DNA of 7,073 nucleotides from CF-161 sp035259145 (GTDB lineage: Bacteria > Chloroflexota > Dormibacteria > Dormibacterales > Dormibacteraceae), in contig DATFWQ010000290.1 of the NCBI GenBank assembly GCA_035259145.1, forward strand, positions 1 through 7,073, in the 5' to 3' direction. The notes under the pieces were generated by a model that saw only the letters and a program-made list of their open reading frames with translations, was not told where the DNA came from and did no database searches. Each line of letters opens with the position of its first letter. The first letter of the stretch is position 1. This document shows positions 1-5,797 of the stretch, piece by piece. A program made the position numbers and the translations under genes.

Positions 1-383
1 TTCTTCTTGCGCCCAGCGACAGCGCGCTTCGGACCACGCCTTGCGCGCCCATTGGTGCGTGTGCGCTGGCCACGCGTCGGCAGGCCGCGGCGATGTCGCA
101 TTCCGCGATAGGTGCCGATCTCCTGCAGCCGCTTGATGTTCATTGCCACCTCGCGGCGGAGATCACCCTCGACCAGGATCTCCTTATCGCTGGAGAGCCG
201 CTCGATGATCTGCCGGAGGCGCCCGACCTCTTCGTCGCTCAGCTCTTTGACCCGCGTATCGGGGCTGACGTTAGCCATCTTGAGGAGCTTCGCAGACGTC
301 GTCCGGCCGATGCCGTGGATGTACGTGAGCGATACCGCGACGCGCTTGTCGCGCGGGATGTCAACGCCCGCCAGGCGCGCCAC
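1..383 (-). CDS. rpsM: 30S ribosomal protein S13 (partial, runs off left edge)
   Basis: S13 sits in the 30S head, contacts the P-site tRNA and forms bridges to the 50S subunit. The frame shows 127 codons without a stop and continues past position 1; S13 is usually about 115-128 residues, so only a few codons are likely missing. The N-terminus MARLAGVDIPRDKRV, TYIHGIGRTTSAKLL (residues 20-34), VEGDLRREVAMNIKRLQEIG (71-90), the signature YRGMRHRRGLPTRGQRTRTN (92-111) and the basic tail GRARRGPKRAVAGRKK are all canonical. The start is GTG, three bases after rpmJ, with AGGG seven bases upstream inside rpmJ. In other bacteria rpsM leads the alpha operon (rpsK, rpsD, rpoA, rplQ), which would lie beyond the left edge. 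Confidence 0.97.
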   Translation of the reverse strand, partial: MARLAGVDIPRDKRVAVSLTYIHGIGRTTSAKLLKMANVSPDTRVKELSDEEVGRLRQIIERLSSDKEILVEGDLRREVAMNIKRLQEIGTYRGMRHRRGLPTRGQRTRTNGRARRGPKRAVAGRKK

Positions 384-386
384 GAC

Positions 387-500
387 TCAGCCCTGCCTCT
401 GCTTGTGCTTGGGATTCGAGCAGAGAACGCGTACCACGCCCTCACGCCTGATCACCTTGCACTTCGAGCACATTCGCTTGACCGATGGACGAACCTTCAT
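387..500 (-). CDS. rpmJ: 50S ribosomal protein L36, zinc-binding type
   Basis: This 37-residue frame, MKVRPSVKRMCSKCKVIRRE then GVVRVLCSNPKHKQRQG, is the complete L36, the smallest large-subunit protein, bound to 23S rRNA near the L7/L12 stalk base. Its zinc ligands C11, C14, C27 and H32 are all present in the canonical CxxC-x12-C-x4-H spacing, so it is the zinc-dependent form. The ATG lies two bases after the infA stop. The upstream sequence is purine-rich (AAGGTAAGAACGAGATAGAA) but without a well-spaced strong Shine-Dalgarno, so coupling to infA is likely. The next gene, rpsM, begins three bases after the TGA. Confidence 0.97.
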   Translation of the reverse strand: MKVRPSVKRMCSKCKVIRREGVVRVLCSNPKHKQRQG

Positions 501-502
501 TT

Positions 503-721
503 CTATCTCGTTCTTACCTTCCGAATCCTGCCTCGCGACCGGTCGCTCTCCGAGAGCTCAATCCCCACCTGGTCGCCGGCAACCAGCCGGACGAAGTGGG
601 TGCTGAGACGATCAGCGACGTGGGCGAGGACCCTGACCCCGTTCTCCAGCTCAACTCTGTACATGCCGTTTGGGAGAGGCTCGAGAACCCGACCGTCGAC
701 GAGCGCGGGGGGCCGGGGCAC
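503..721 (-). CDS. infA: Translation initiation factor IF-1
   Basis: IF-1 binds the 30S A site during initiation. The 72-residue protein is of normal length with a single S1-like OB fold. LEPLPNGMYRVELENGVRVLAHV (residues 13-35) is the strongly conserved first half, and the second half keeps the pattern (HFVRLVAGDQVGIELSESDRSRGRI). Divergent points are the N-terminus (MPRPPALVDGR in place of the usual acidic 'KED-IEVEG' type) and THFVRLVAGDQV where RKNxIRILPGDKV is typical. The start is GTG. The 20 bases before it (GCGGTATAATCGCCGCTC) have no purine-rich Shine-Dalgarno but hold a TATAAT, suggesting leaderless initiation. The stop TAG is two bases from the rpmJ ATG. Confidence 0.95.
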   Translation of the reverse strand: MPRPPALVDGRVLEPLPNGMYRVELENGVRVLAHVADRLSTHFVRLVAGDQVGIELSESDRSRGRIRKVRTR

Positions 722-729
722 GAGCGGCG

Positions 730-735
730 ATTATA
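730..735 (-). promoter_or_regulatory. Putative -10 element (TATAAT) of an infA promoter
   Basis: A perfect TATAAT lies in the map-infA gap, ending eight bases before the infA GTG (721-719). If transcription began 6-8 bases after the hexamer, the mRNA would start at or within a base or two of the GTG, that is, leaderless or nearly so. No clear TTGACA-like -35 is seen at 16-18 bp, and the bases before the hexamer (CGG) do not make a TGn extended -10. The call therefore rests on the -10 match, its placement in the map-infA gap and the absence of a Shine-Dalgarno. Confidence 0.55.
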
Positions 736-793
736 CCGCAACGCCGTATTGACACTGTACCTAGAGCGTCGCCATTCCAACTCACCTGATTCG

Positions 794-1570
794 TCACACC
801 GCGACTCGCTTCGGCACTACGCCATTCGGGCTGGTAAGTATGCGCGGACCACCCTTGGTAATCGCCACTGTGTGCTCGAAGTACGCCGAAAGCGACCCGT
901 CCGTTGTGCAGACCGTCCACCCGTCAGGTTTGATGTACACATCAGGCGAACCCTGGTTGACCATCGGCTCGATCGCGAGAGTCATCCCGGGCTTCAACTC
1001 AGGTCCAGTGCCCGGCACACCGAAGTTCGGGAGCTGCGGGTCCTCGTGCATCGCGCGCCCGATTCCATGCCCGACGAACTGCCTGATGACTGAGAAGCCG
1101 GCGCCCTCTGCGTGCCTTTGAACCGCGGAGGATATATCACCGAGGTGACCGCCGGGCTGAGCGTGCTGGATGGCGACCTCCAGACACTCCTCTGTGACAC
1201 GCGTCAACCGCCTCGCCTCAGGGCTCACCTTGCCTACCGCGACAGTGCAGCCCATGTCGGCCCAAAACCCATCCAGAACCAGGCCCAGATCGAGGCTGAC
1301 TATGTCGCCGTCCTCGATCTTTCGCTTGCCCGGAATCCCGTGGACGGCCTCGTCGTTGATTGAAACGCAGATCGACTTCGGAAAGCCGTGATAGCCCAGG
1401 AAGCCCGGCCGCGCGCCTGCCGCGCGGATGCGGCGCTCGGCCAGGCGGTCAAGCTCGATGGTGCGCAATCCTTCTCGGCACGCCCCTTTGAGCTCATCGA
1501 CGACAGCCGACAGGAGCTGGCCGGCCCTGGCCATCATGTCGATCTCGTGCTCGGTCTTGAGGTTGATCAC
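794..1570 (-). CDS. map: Methionine aminopeptidase, type I
   Basis: The enzyme removes the initiator methionine from new proteins as they leave the ribosome. The 258-residue chain is a type Ia enzyme without an N-terminal zinc-finger extension. All five dinuclear-metal ligands are present: D94 (SLDLG), D105 (WADMG), H168 (VGHGIG), E201 (AIEPM) and E232 (FEHTVAIT). The active-site histidines H77 (AVHGIP) and H175 (AMHEDPQLPN) are also present. Spacing from D94 to E232 matches that of the E. coli enzyme with a constant offset of three. The GTG start shares GTGA with the adk stop and gives the usual N-terminus (INLKTEHEIDMMARAG). The following 72 bp before infA is the second-largest gap in the window and holds a likely promoter. 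Confidence 0.98.
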   Translation of the reverse strand: MINLKTEHEIDMMARAGQLLSAVVDELKGACREGLRTIELDRLAERRIRAAGARPGFLGYHGFPKSICVSINDEAVHGIPGKRKIEDGDIVSLDLGLVLDGFWADMGCTVAVGKVSPEARRLTRVTEECLEVAIQHAQPGGHLGDISSAVQRHAEGAGFSVIRQFVGHGIGRAMHEDPQLPNFGVPGTGPELKPGMTLAIEPMVNQGSPDVYIKPDGWTVCTTDGSLSAYFEHTVAITKGGPRILTSPNGVVPKRVAV

Positions 1571-2295
1571 CTGCTGTCAAGTCTTCCCTTAGAAGAATCA
1601 TTCCCCCCTGGATCCGCCGCCACACGTACTCCTGCGGCAGGCCCTGCGCTGGAGGGGCGGACGGCGCGCAGGATACGCTGCCAGACCTCGTCGATGCTTC
1701 CGGTGCCGTCGATGTCGTTCACCACGTGCTGCTGACGGTAGTGCGCCAGCACAGGGAGTGTTTGCTCCAGGTAAACGCTGATCCGCTTGCGAGCCGTCTC
1801 GGGCCGGTCGTCCTCACGCATGATCAGCTCAGTCCCGTCATCGTTGCAGAGCGCCTCCTTGCGCGGAGGCGCCAGTTTGGGATGGTACGTTCGACCACAT
1901 TTCGGGCAGGTGAGACGACCTGCCAGCCGGTCGACGAGGACCTCAGTCGGCACCTGCATGAAGATGACGCGGTCCATCTGCCTGCCCATGCCGCCGAGCA
2001 TCCTGTCCAGCTCGACCGCCTGGAGCACAGTGCGTGGAAAGCCGTCGAAGAGCACACCGCCCGCGGTGTCCGGCACCGACAGCCGTCGTCGGGCGATCTG
2101 GAGCGTGACGTCGTCCGGCACCAGGTCGCCCCGGTCCATATCGGCCTGCGCCCTCCGGCCGAGGTCGCTGCCCGCCTTGATTTCCGCTCTGAACAGATCA
2201 CCCGTGGAAACCTGCGGGATCCCAAAATGCTCGACGAGAAATTTGGCCTGGGTGCCTTTGCCGCTGCCCGGTGGTCCGAACAGGGCCAGGTTCAA
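1567..2295 (-). CDS. adk: Adenylate kinase with zinc-binding lid
   Basis: This cytosolic enzyme catalyses ATP + AMP to 2 ADP. The 242-residue protein has the P-loop GPPGSGKGT at 7-15, the AMP-site motifs STGDLFR (30-36) and DGFPRT (84-89), and the long-form LID domain at about 125-162. Its zinc ligands are C130, C133, C150 and D153, the CxxC...CxxD pattern known from Bacillus-type enzymes. The LID and core arginines are retained (R160 and R164 in MREDDRPETARKR). Residues from about 214 form a 28-residue hydrophilic tail beyond the usual end. The TTG at 2295 shares TTGA with the secY stop and starts the protein exactly at MNLALFGPPG. The frame stays open further upstream into secY, but no family sequence is there. 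The stop TGA overlaps the map GTG by four bases. Confidence 0.97.
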   Translation of the reverse strand: MNLALFGPPGSGKGTQAKFLVEHFGIPQVSTGDLFRAEIKAGSDLGRRAQADMDRGDLVPDDVTLQIARRRLSVPDTAGGVLFDGFPRTVLQAVELDRMLGGMGRQMDRVIFMQVPTEVLVDRLAGRLTCPKCGRTYHPKLAPPRKEALCNDDGTELIMREDDRPETARKRISVYLEQTLPVLAHYRQQHVVNDIDGTGSIDEVWQRILRAVRPSSAGPAAGVRVAADPGGNDSSKGRLDSR

Positions 2296-3620
2296 CGGAT
2301 GAACCCACGGTATTGGCGCATGACGAGCTGGGTCTCCAGCTGCTTCATCGTGTCCAGCGCTACGCCGACAACGATCAGGAGGGCCGTGCCGCCGAGGTAC
2401 AGGTTGGTGGTGGAGATGTTTGTCAGGCGCGCCGCGACCAGTGGCAGCACCACGGTGATCAGCCCCAGGAAGATGGCGCCCGCGAACGTGACCCGATTCA
2501 TCACGGCCGCCAGGTACTCTGCCGTCGGACGACCGGGACGGATGCCGGGAATGAAGCTGGACCAGCGCCGCAGGTTGTCTGCGACGTCGTTCACGTCGAA
2601 GGTGACGGAGGTGTAGAAGTAGGTGAACCCGAAGATGAACAGGAAGTAGAGCACGTTGTAGATCACGGCGGACGTCACGTTCGCGCTGCTGCCTACGAAG
2701 TTCGCCTGCACCCACTGGGCCCAGCTATGCCACACAGTGCCGGTGGGTGTGCCGATCAGGTACCCGGCGACGATGCCTGGGAAAGTCATGATCGAGAGCG
2801 CGAAGATGATCGGAATGACGCCGGCCTGGTTCACACGCAGGGGCAAGAAGCTCTGCCGCCCCTGAACCGTGCGCCCACCCGTCAGGCGTTGCGCCGACTG
2901 GATTGGGATCTTGCGGACGGCCTGTTGAACCTCGATGACGAAGGCGATCGCCAGCAAGGCCACGACTGCGAGCACGATGAACGGCAGATAGTCGGCGATG
3001 CCGCCCGACCCTGTGTGGCCCACGATGGTGGAGTAGATGGAGGCCGGGAAGCGGCCGATGATGCCCGCGAAGATGATCAACGAGATGCCGTTGCCGATGC
3101 CGTGCTCGGTGATCAGCTCACCGAGCCACATCGCCAGGATCGTCCCCGCTGTCAGCGTGAGCATGATGCTCAGCCTCTGGAACCAGTCCATGTTGGCCTG
3201 CAAAACGTTGGCGTTTTGAAAGAGGACGGTGTAGCCATAGGCCTGGCCAAGGGCCAGCGCTACCGTCAGCCAGCGCGTCCAGCGCGTAATGCGCCGCCTT
3301 CCCTGTTCGCCCTCCTTCTGGATCTCCTTGACCCGCACGGAGATCACCGTCATCAGCTGCATGATGATGCTGGCGTTGATGTAGGGGTTGACGCCCATCG
3401 CGACGATGCTGAACCGCGCGAGGCCGCCGCCGGAGAAGAGGTCGAGCAGGCCGAGCAGTGCCTGACTGTTGAACAGATTGCTCAGTGCGGTCGTGTTGAC
3501 GTTCGGGATTGTGACGTTGGCGAAGAGCCGGAAGATGACCAGCATGCCGCCCGTGAAAAGAATCTTGTTCCTGAGCTCGGGCAGCCTCAGGGCGTTGTAA
3601 AGCGCCTCGATCATGTTCAT
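2292..3620 (-). CDS. secY: Protein translocase channel subunit SecY
   Basis: SecY forms the inner-membrane SecYEG pore for Sec-dependent export and membrane-protein insertion. The 442-residue length is normal, and about ten hydrophobic segments are visible. The first SecY signature covers about residues 70-90 (FSIVAMGVNPYINASIIMQL), just after the plug region. The second is at 165-183 (WLGELITEHGIGNGISLII). The cytosolic loop with VRKIPIQSAQR (235-245) and the loop FIPGIRPGRPTAEYL (356-370), which carries the conserved Arg (R361) needed for SecA and ribosome function, are present. The C-terminus QLVMRQYRGFIR is typical. The ATG at 3620 has GAGGAG (3635-3630) nine bases upstream; a second ATG two codons later is an alternative start. 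The stop TGA overlaps the adk TTG by four bases. Confidence 0.98.
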   Translation of the reverse strand: MNMIEALYNALRLPELRNKILFTGGMLVIFRLFANVTIPNVNTTALSNLFNSQALLGLLDLFSGGGLARFSIVAMGVNPYINASIIMQLMTVISVRVKEIQKEGEQGRRRITRWTRWLTVALALGQAYGYTVLFQNANVLQANMDWFQRLSIMLTLTAGTILAMWLGELITEHGIGNGISLIIFAGIIGRFPASIYSTIVGHTGSGGIADYLPFIVLAVVALLAIAFVIEVQQAVRKIPIQSAQRLTGGRTVQGRQSFLPLRVNQAGVIPIIFALSIMTFPGIVAGYLIGTPTGTVWHSWAQWVQANFVGSSANVTSAVIYNVLYFLFIFGFTYFYTSVTFDVNDVADNLRRWSSFIPGIRPGRPTAEYLAAVMNRVTFAGAIFLGLITVVLPLVAARLTNISTTNLYLGGTALLIVVGVALDTMKQLETQLVMRQYRGFIR

Positions 3621-3626
3621 TCGCGG

Positions 3627-4283
3627 CTACTCCTCGGCCGGCGCCACATCCTTGGAGCGTGCTTGCCTGGCCTTTGAGGGCGCGCGCCGCGCCTGGGAGG
3701 TCTCTCCACGCACCTCGTCGGTTCCTGCCTGCCCTTGAGAGGTCCCCGGCCCATCGCCACCCCGGGGGACCCCGGAATCCCGGGGAGGGGTCGAGGTGGG
3801 AAGCTCCGCGCTGCGGGAGGCACCCGGGGTAGGAAAGCTTACATCGTCGATAATTGTGAGCCTGCCGCCCCTCGCCTCGATTGCCGTGCGAGCGGTCTCA
3901 CTGGCCGCATGCGCGGTGATCGTCAGCTTGCGCCGCAGCGTGCCCGCGCCCAGCAGCTTCACATCCAGACCAGGACGGGCTAACCCAGCCTCGTAGAAAT
4001 CCCTGGCCTCTACGGTGGCGCCATCCTTGAAGCGGTTCAGCTTGCTGAGGTTGATCACCGCGTAGACCTTCTTGAACGGGTTCTTGAATCCGCCCAGTTT
4101 GGGCAGACGCTCGGCGAGTGGCAGCTGGCCGCCCTCGAACCCGAGCCGGAATCCCTGGCTGCGCGCCAGCTGGCCCTTCTGGCCACGCCCCGAAGTCTTG
4201 CCGCGGCCTGACCCCGTGCCGCGACCGATCCTCCGCCTGCTGGTGCGGGCGCCTTCGGGCGGCCGCAGTTCGTGCAACTTCAC
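3627..4283 (-). CDS. rplO: 50S ribosomal protein L15 with ~70-residue C-terminal extension
   Basis: L15 is a 23S rRNA-binding assembly protein of the large subunit. The Gly/Arg-rich N-terminus (GRGTGSGRGKTSGRGQKGQL, residues 20-39), GFEGGQLPLAERLPKLGGF (48-66), the mid-domain (INLSKLNRF) and the C-terminal domain (LLGAGTLRRKLTITAHAAS, then IEARGGRLTII) are all present by about residue 146. This is the usual full length. The frame continues to residue 218 with a hydrophilic, low-complexity tail whose first half is Ser/Pro/Gly-rich and last third is Arg/Lys/Ala-rich. A GC-rich palindrome at 3757-3799 lies under the first half. The start is GTG, sharing a base with the rpmD stop, with GAGAGG six bases upstream. 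The gene ends six bases before secY. Confidence 0.96.
   Translation of the reverse strand: MKLHELRPPEGARTSRRRIGRGTGSGRGKTSGRGQKGQLARSQGFRLGFEGGQLPLAERLPKLGGFKNPFKKVYAVINLSKLNRFKDGATVEARDFYEAGLARPGLDVKLLGAGTLRRKLTITAHAASETARTAIEARGGRLTIIDDVSFPTPGASRSAELPTSTPPRDSGVPRGGDGPGTSQGQAGTDEVRGETSQARRAPSKARQARSKDVAPAEE
3757..3799. other. GC-rich imperfect palindrome inside the L15 tail
   Basis: On the plus strand a perfect CCCCGG-AATC-CCGGGG stem-loop (3770-3785) sits inside a longer interrupted palindrome bounded by CCACC (3757-3761) and GGTGG (3795-3799). An alternative pairing is GACCCC (3768-3773) with GGGGTC (3787-3792). It is within codons for roughly residues 162-175 of the L15 extension. It could be a palindromic repeat that entered the 3' end of rplO and was absorbed into the frame, or simply GC-rich coding sequence. 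Confidence 0.55.
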
Positions 4284-4555
4284 TACCTACCTCTCGCGTG
4301 CTTCTTCGCAGAGCGTGCCCGCGGCGTCTTGTAGCGCCCACGCCTTGGCGGCTGCCAGGGCTCGCCCTCGACTGAGACCAGAAACCCCACCTTCTTCAGC
4401 ATGCCACGGACGGCCGGGGTGTCTGGCAGATCCCGGGTCTGCTGCAGCTTACGGAAGCCCAGGGATTGGATCGTAGCCTTCATGTCCTCGGAGTACCCGA
4501 TAGCGCTCTTCTTCCACGTAGCACGTATGGACACGGCCTCAGAGCCGGCGCTCAT
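4283..4555 (-). CDS. rpmD: 50S ribosomal protein L30 with basic C-terminal extension
   Basis: L30 is a small 23S rRNA-binding protein of the large subunit. Residues 9-63 hold the whole family domain: SIRATWKKSAIGYSEDMKAT, then LGFRKLQQTRDLPDTPAVRG and MLKKVGFLVSVE. The protein totals 90 residues, about 30 more than the usual 58-62. The extra residues are a short N-terminal lead (MSAGSEAV) and a basic C-terminal tail (residues 64-90, ending KTPRARSAKKHARGR) that could touch rRNA. The ATG shares ATGA with the rpsE stop, and GAGGAGAGG just upstream is a strong Shine-Dalgarno. The stop TAG shares its G with the GTG of rplO (TAGTG), so rpsE-rpmD-rplO form a coupled chain. Confidence 0.95.
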   Translation of the reverse strand: MSAGSEAVSIRATWKKSAIGYSEDMKATIQSLGFRKLQQTRDLPDTPAVRGMLKKVGFLVSVEGEPWQPPRRGRYKTPRARSAKKHARGR

Positions 4556-5298
4556 GACGGCCTCTCCTCAGGCCTGGCTCGCTCGGGCGCCGGCTGGGGC
4601 TCGGCTGGGGGCGTGGGCGCGGTTGCCGCCTCGCGTACGGGAGGAGGCTCGGCCGGCGCGGTCCTGGCTGGTCGCGCAGCGGCGTCGGCGGGCGTCGGCG
4701 CGCCGACCGCGGCGGCGCTGCTCGGGGGCACGTTCGCTGCTCCCAGCCGCCCTTCTGCGGCAGCTGATCGGTAGGCAGCCGCGAGCGTCTTGCCGACGAC
4801 CTCGTCGATCTCCTTGCCCCTCAGCTCTGCCACCTCCTGGGCTGTACGAAGGGACTGCAGAGCCGCCATCGTCGCCCGAACGGTGTTGATCGGGTTGTTT
4901 GTGCCCAGCGACTTGGTGAGGATGTCCTTGATCCCCGCCAGCTCGATAACGGCGCGCATGGCGCCGCCGGAGATCACTCCTGTACCGGGCGCGGCTGGTT
5001 TGAGCAGGATCTTCGCCGCACCCCACTTGTAGCGGACCTCGTGTGGGATGGTGGTCCCGACAATCGGCACGCTGACCATGCTGCGCTTGGCGATCTCGAC
5101 ACCCTTGCGAATCGCCTCTGGCACCTCCCTGGCTTTGCCAAGGCCGGCGCCGACGCGGCCATTCTGATCGCCTACGACGATGAGCGCGGAGAAGGAGAAC
5201 CGGCGGCCGCCCTGTTCCACCTTTGCGACGCGGTTCAGGCTGACCACACGCTCGGCAACGTCGCTGCGGTCGCCATAAGTCGGATACCGTGATGCCAT
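4552..5298 (-). CDS. rpsE: 30S ribosomal protein S5 with long Ala/Pro-rich C-terminal tail
   Basis: S5 lies in the 30S body near the decoding site and mRNA entry. The protein has 248 residues, whereas bacterial S5 is usually about 160-210. The N-terminal double-stranded-RNA-binding-like domain runs from about residue 13 to 78 (ERVVSLNRVAKV, GGRRFSFSALIVVGDQNG, AREVPEAIRKGVE). The C-terminal domain runs from about 79 to 175 (GTTIPHEV, LLKPAAPGTGVISGG, IKDILTKSLGTNNPINTVRAT). From about residue 178 the chain is low-complexity, rich in Ala, Pro, Glu and Arg, and looks disordered. The ATG has only a weak GGAG (5312-5309) ten bases upstream, inside rplR, so coupling to rplR is likely. The stop overlaps the rpmD start by four bases (ATGA). 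The tail is continuous with the core and uses similarly GC-rich codons. Confidence 0.97.
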   Translation of the reverse strand: MASRYPTYGDRSDVAERVVSLNRVAKVEQGGRRFSFSALIVVGDQNGRVGAGLGKAREVPEAIRKGVEIAKRSMVSVPIVGTTIPHEVRYKWGAAKILLKPAAPGTGVISGGAMRAVIELAGIKDILTKSLGTNNPINTVRATMAALQSLRTAQEVAELRGKEIDEVVGKTLAAAYRSAAAEGRLGAANVPPSSAAAVGAPTPADAAARPARTAPAEPPPVREAATAPTPPAEPQPAPERARPEERPS

Positions 5299-5302
5299 AG
5301 GA

Positions 5303-5656
5303 CTAAAACTCCAGTCCGGCCTCGCGGGCGGCCTCCGCGAGCGCTTTGACCCGGCCGTGGTACAGGAAGCCGCCCCGATCGAAGACCACAGCGGTCACGC
5401 CTACAGCCTTCGCGTTCTCCGCGATTGAACGGCCGACGGCGGCAGCTGCTTCGGTGTCATTCTTGCCGGTCTTGAGCCGGGTGGTCGACGCCGCGGCCAC
5501 TGTCCGGCCTGTCTCGTCATCTATCAGCTGCGCGTACACGTGGTGCAAACTGCGGTAGACGCTGAGCCGCGGCCGCTCGCCCGTGCCGGCGACCTTGACC
5601 CGCACGCGCCGATGACGCCGCGCTCGCGCCGCCTTACGATCGAATTGCTTCAGCAC
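5303..5656 (-). CDS. rplR: 50S ribosomal protein L18
   Basis: The 117-residue protein is of normal L18 length. L18 binds 5S rRNA with L5 and anchors it in the central protuberance. The very basic N-terminus (RKAARARRHRRVRVKVAG, residues 7-24) is followed by the family motif RPRLSVYRS (28-36), YAQLIDD (41-47) and the C-terminal VVFDRGGFLYHGRVKALAEA (90-109) and AREAGLEF. The start is GTG at 5656, supported by AAGGA nine bases upstream. An identical copy of this initiation region lies 170 bp upstream and is not followed by L18 sequence. The true gene is the downstream copy because only it continues into the L18 domain. The stop TAG is four bases from the rpsE ATG. Confidence 0.97.
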   Translation of the reverse strand: MLKQFDRKAARARRHRRVRVKVAGTGERPRLSVYRSLHHVYAQLIDDETGRTVAAASTTRLKTGKNDTEAAAAVGRSIAENAKAVGVTAVVFDRGGFLYHGRVKALAEAAREAGLEF

Positions 5657-5681
5657 TGATTCAGGTCCTTCAAGGTACAGA
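5628..5681 (-). repeat. 54-bp exact direct repeat, downstream copy (functional rplR start)
   Basis: This copy is the one that leads into the full rplR gene. Read on the minus strand it holds 25 bases of leader, including AAGGA at 5670-5666 spaced nine bases from the GTG at 5656-5654, and then the first ten codons of rplR. The part upstream of the GTG looks like an ordinary short rplF-rplR spacer. If the 170-bp unit were removed, rplF and rplR would be 29 bp apart, in keeping with the rest of this operon. Confidence 0.97.
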
Positions 5682-5692
5682 CGGTGCGCGTA

Positions 5693-5711
5693 GGCCCGGC
5701 TTTGCCGGGCC
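5693..5711 (-). other. Perfect GC hairpin in the rplF-rplR spacer (downstream)
   Basis: GGCCCGGC-AAA-GCCGGGCC is a perfect eight-pair GC stem with a three-base loop, placed 22 bases before the rplR Shine-Dalgarno. It is followed by TACGCGCACC on the transcribed strand, without a U-tract, so read-through into rplR is expected. Such a compact GC hairpin could stabilise mRNA ends, pause RNA polymerase or be a REP-like genomic repeat. Confidence 0.7.
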
Positions 5712-5764
5712 GAATGACATGTTGGATCGAAAATTCAGCCGTCGCGCCCAGGGAAGGGGTCCGT

Positions 5765-5790
5765 GGGGAAACCGCGCAAGCGGTTGCCCC
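5765..5790 (-). other. Hairpin in the rplF-rplR spacer (upstream)
   Basis: On the minus strand the sequence GGGG-C-AACCGC-TTGC-GCGGTT-T-CCCC forms a ten-pair stem with one internal C/T mismatch and a four-base loop. It starts seven bases after the upstream repeat copy ends. No run of T follows it, so it is not a typical intrinsic terminator. It could fold in the rplF-rplR mRNA or be part of a small palindromic element. Confidence 0.6.
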
Positions 5791-5797
5791 GCGATTG

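Noticed and set aside
749..754. TTGACA on the plus strand in the map-infA gap
   Set aside because: There is no matching -10 box 16-18 bp downstream and no plus-strand gene to serve.
93..1093. Overlapping plus-strand frames of 164-219 codons
   Set aside because: They are antisense to rpsM, rpmJ, infA and map, all of which have clear family motifs, and they show no domain of their own.
2296..2715. Upstream extension of the adk frame into secY
   Set aside because: The frame is open, but the translated sequence is Arg/His-rich and unlike adenylate kinase. The TTG at 2295 gives the exact family N-terminus and overlaps the secY stop.
2271..3677. 468-codon plus-strand open frame opposite secY
   Set aside because: Its product is a low-quality His/Asp/Arg-rich sequence without recognisable motifs and lies exactly antisense to an unmistakable SecY. 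Long antisense frames are common in GC-rich genes.
5693..5711. GC hairpin as an intrinsic terminator between rplF and rplR
   Set aside because: No U-tract follows on the transcribed strand, and terminating inside the spc operon would cut off essential genes.
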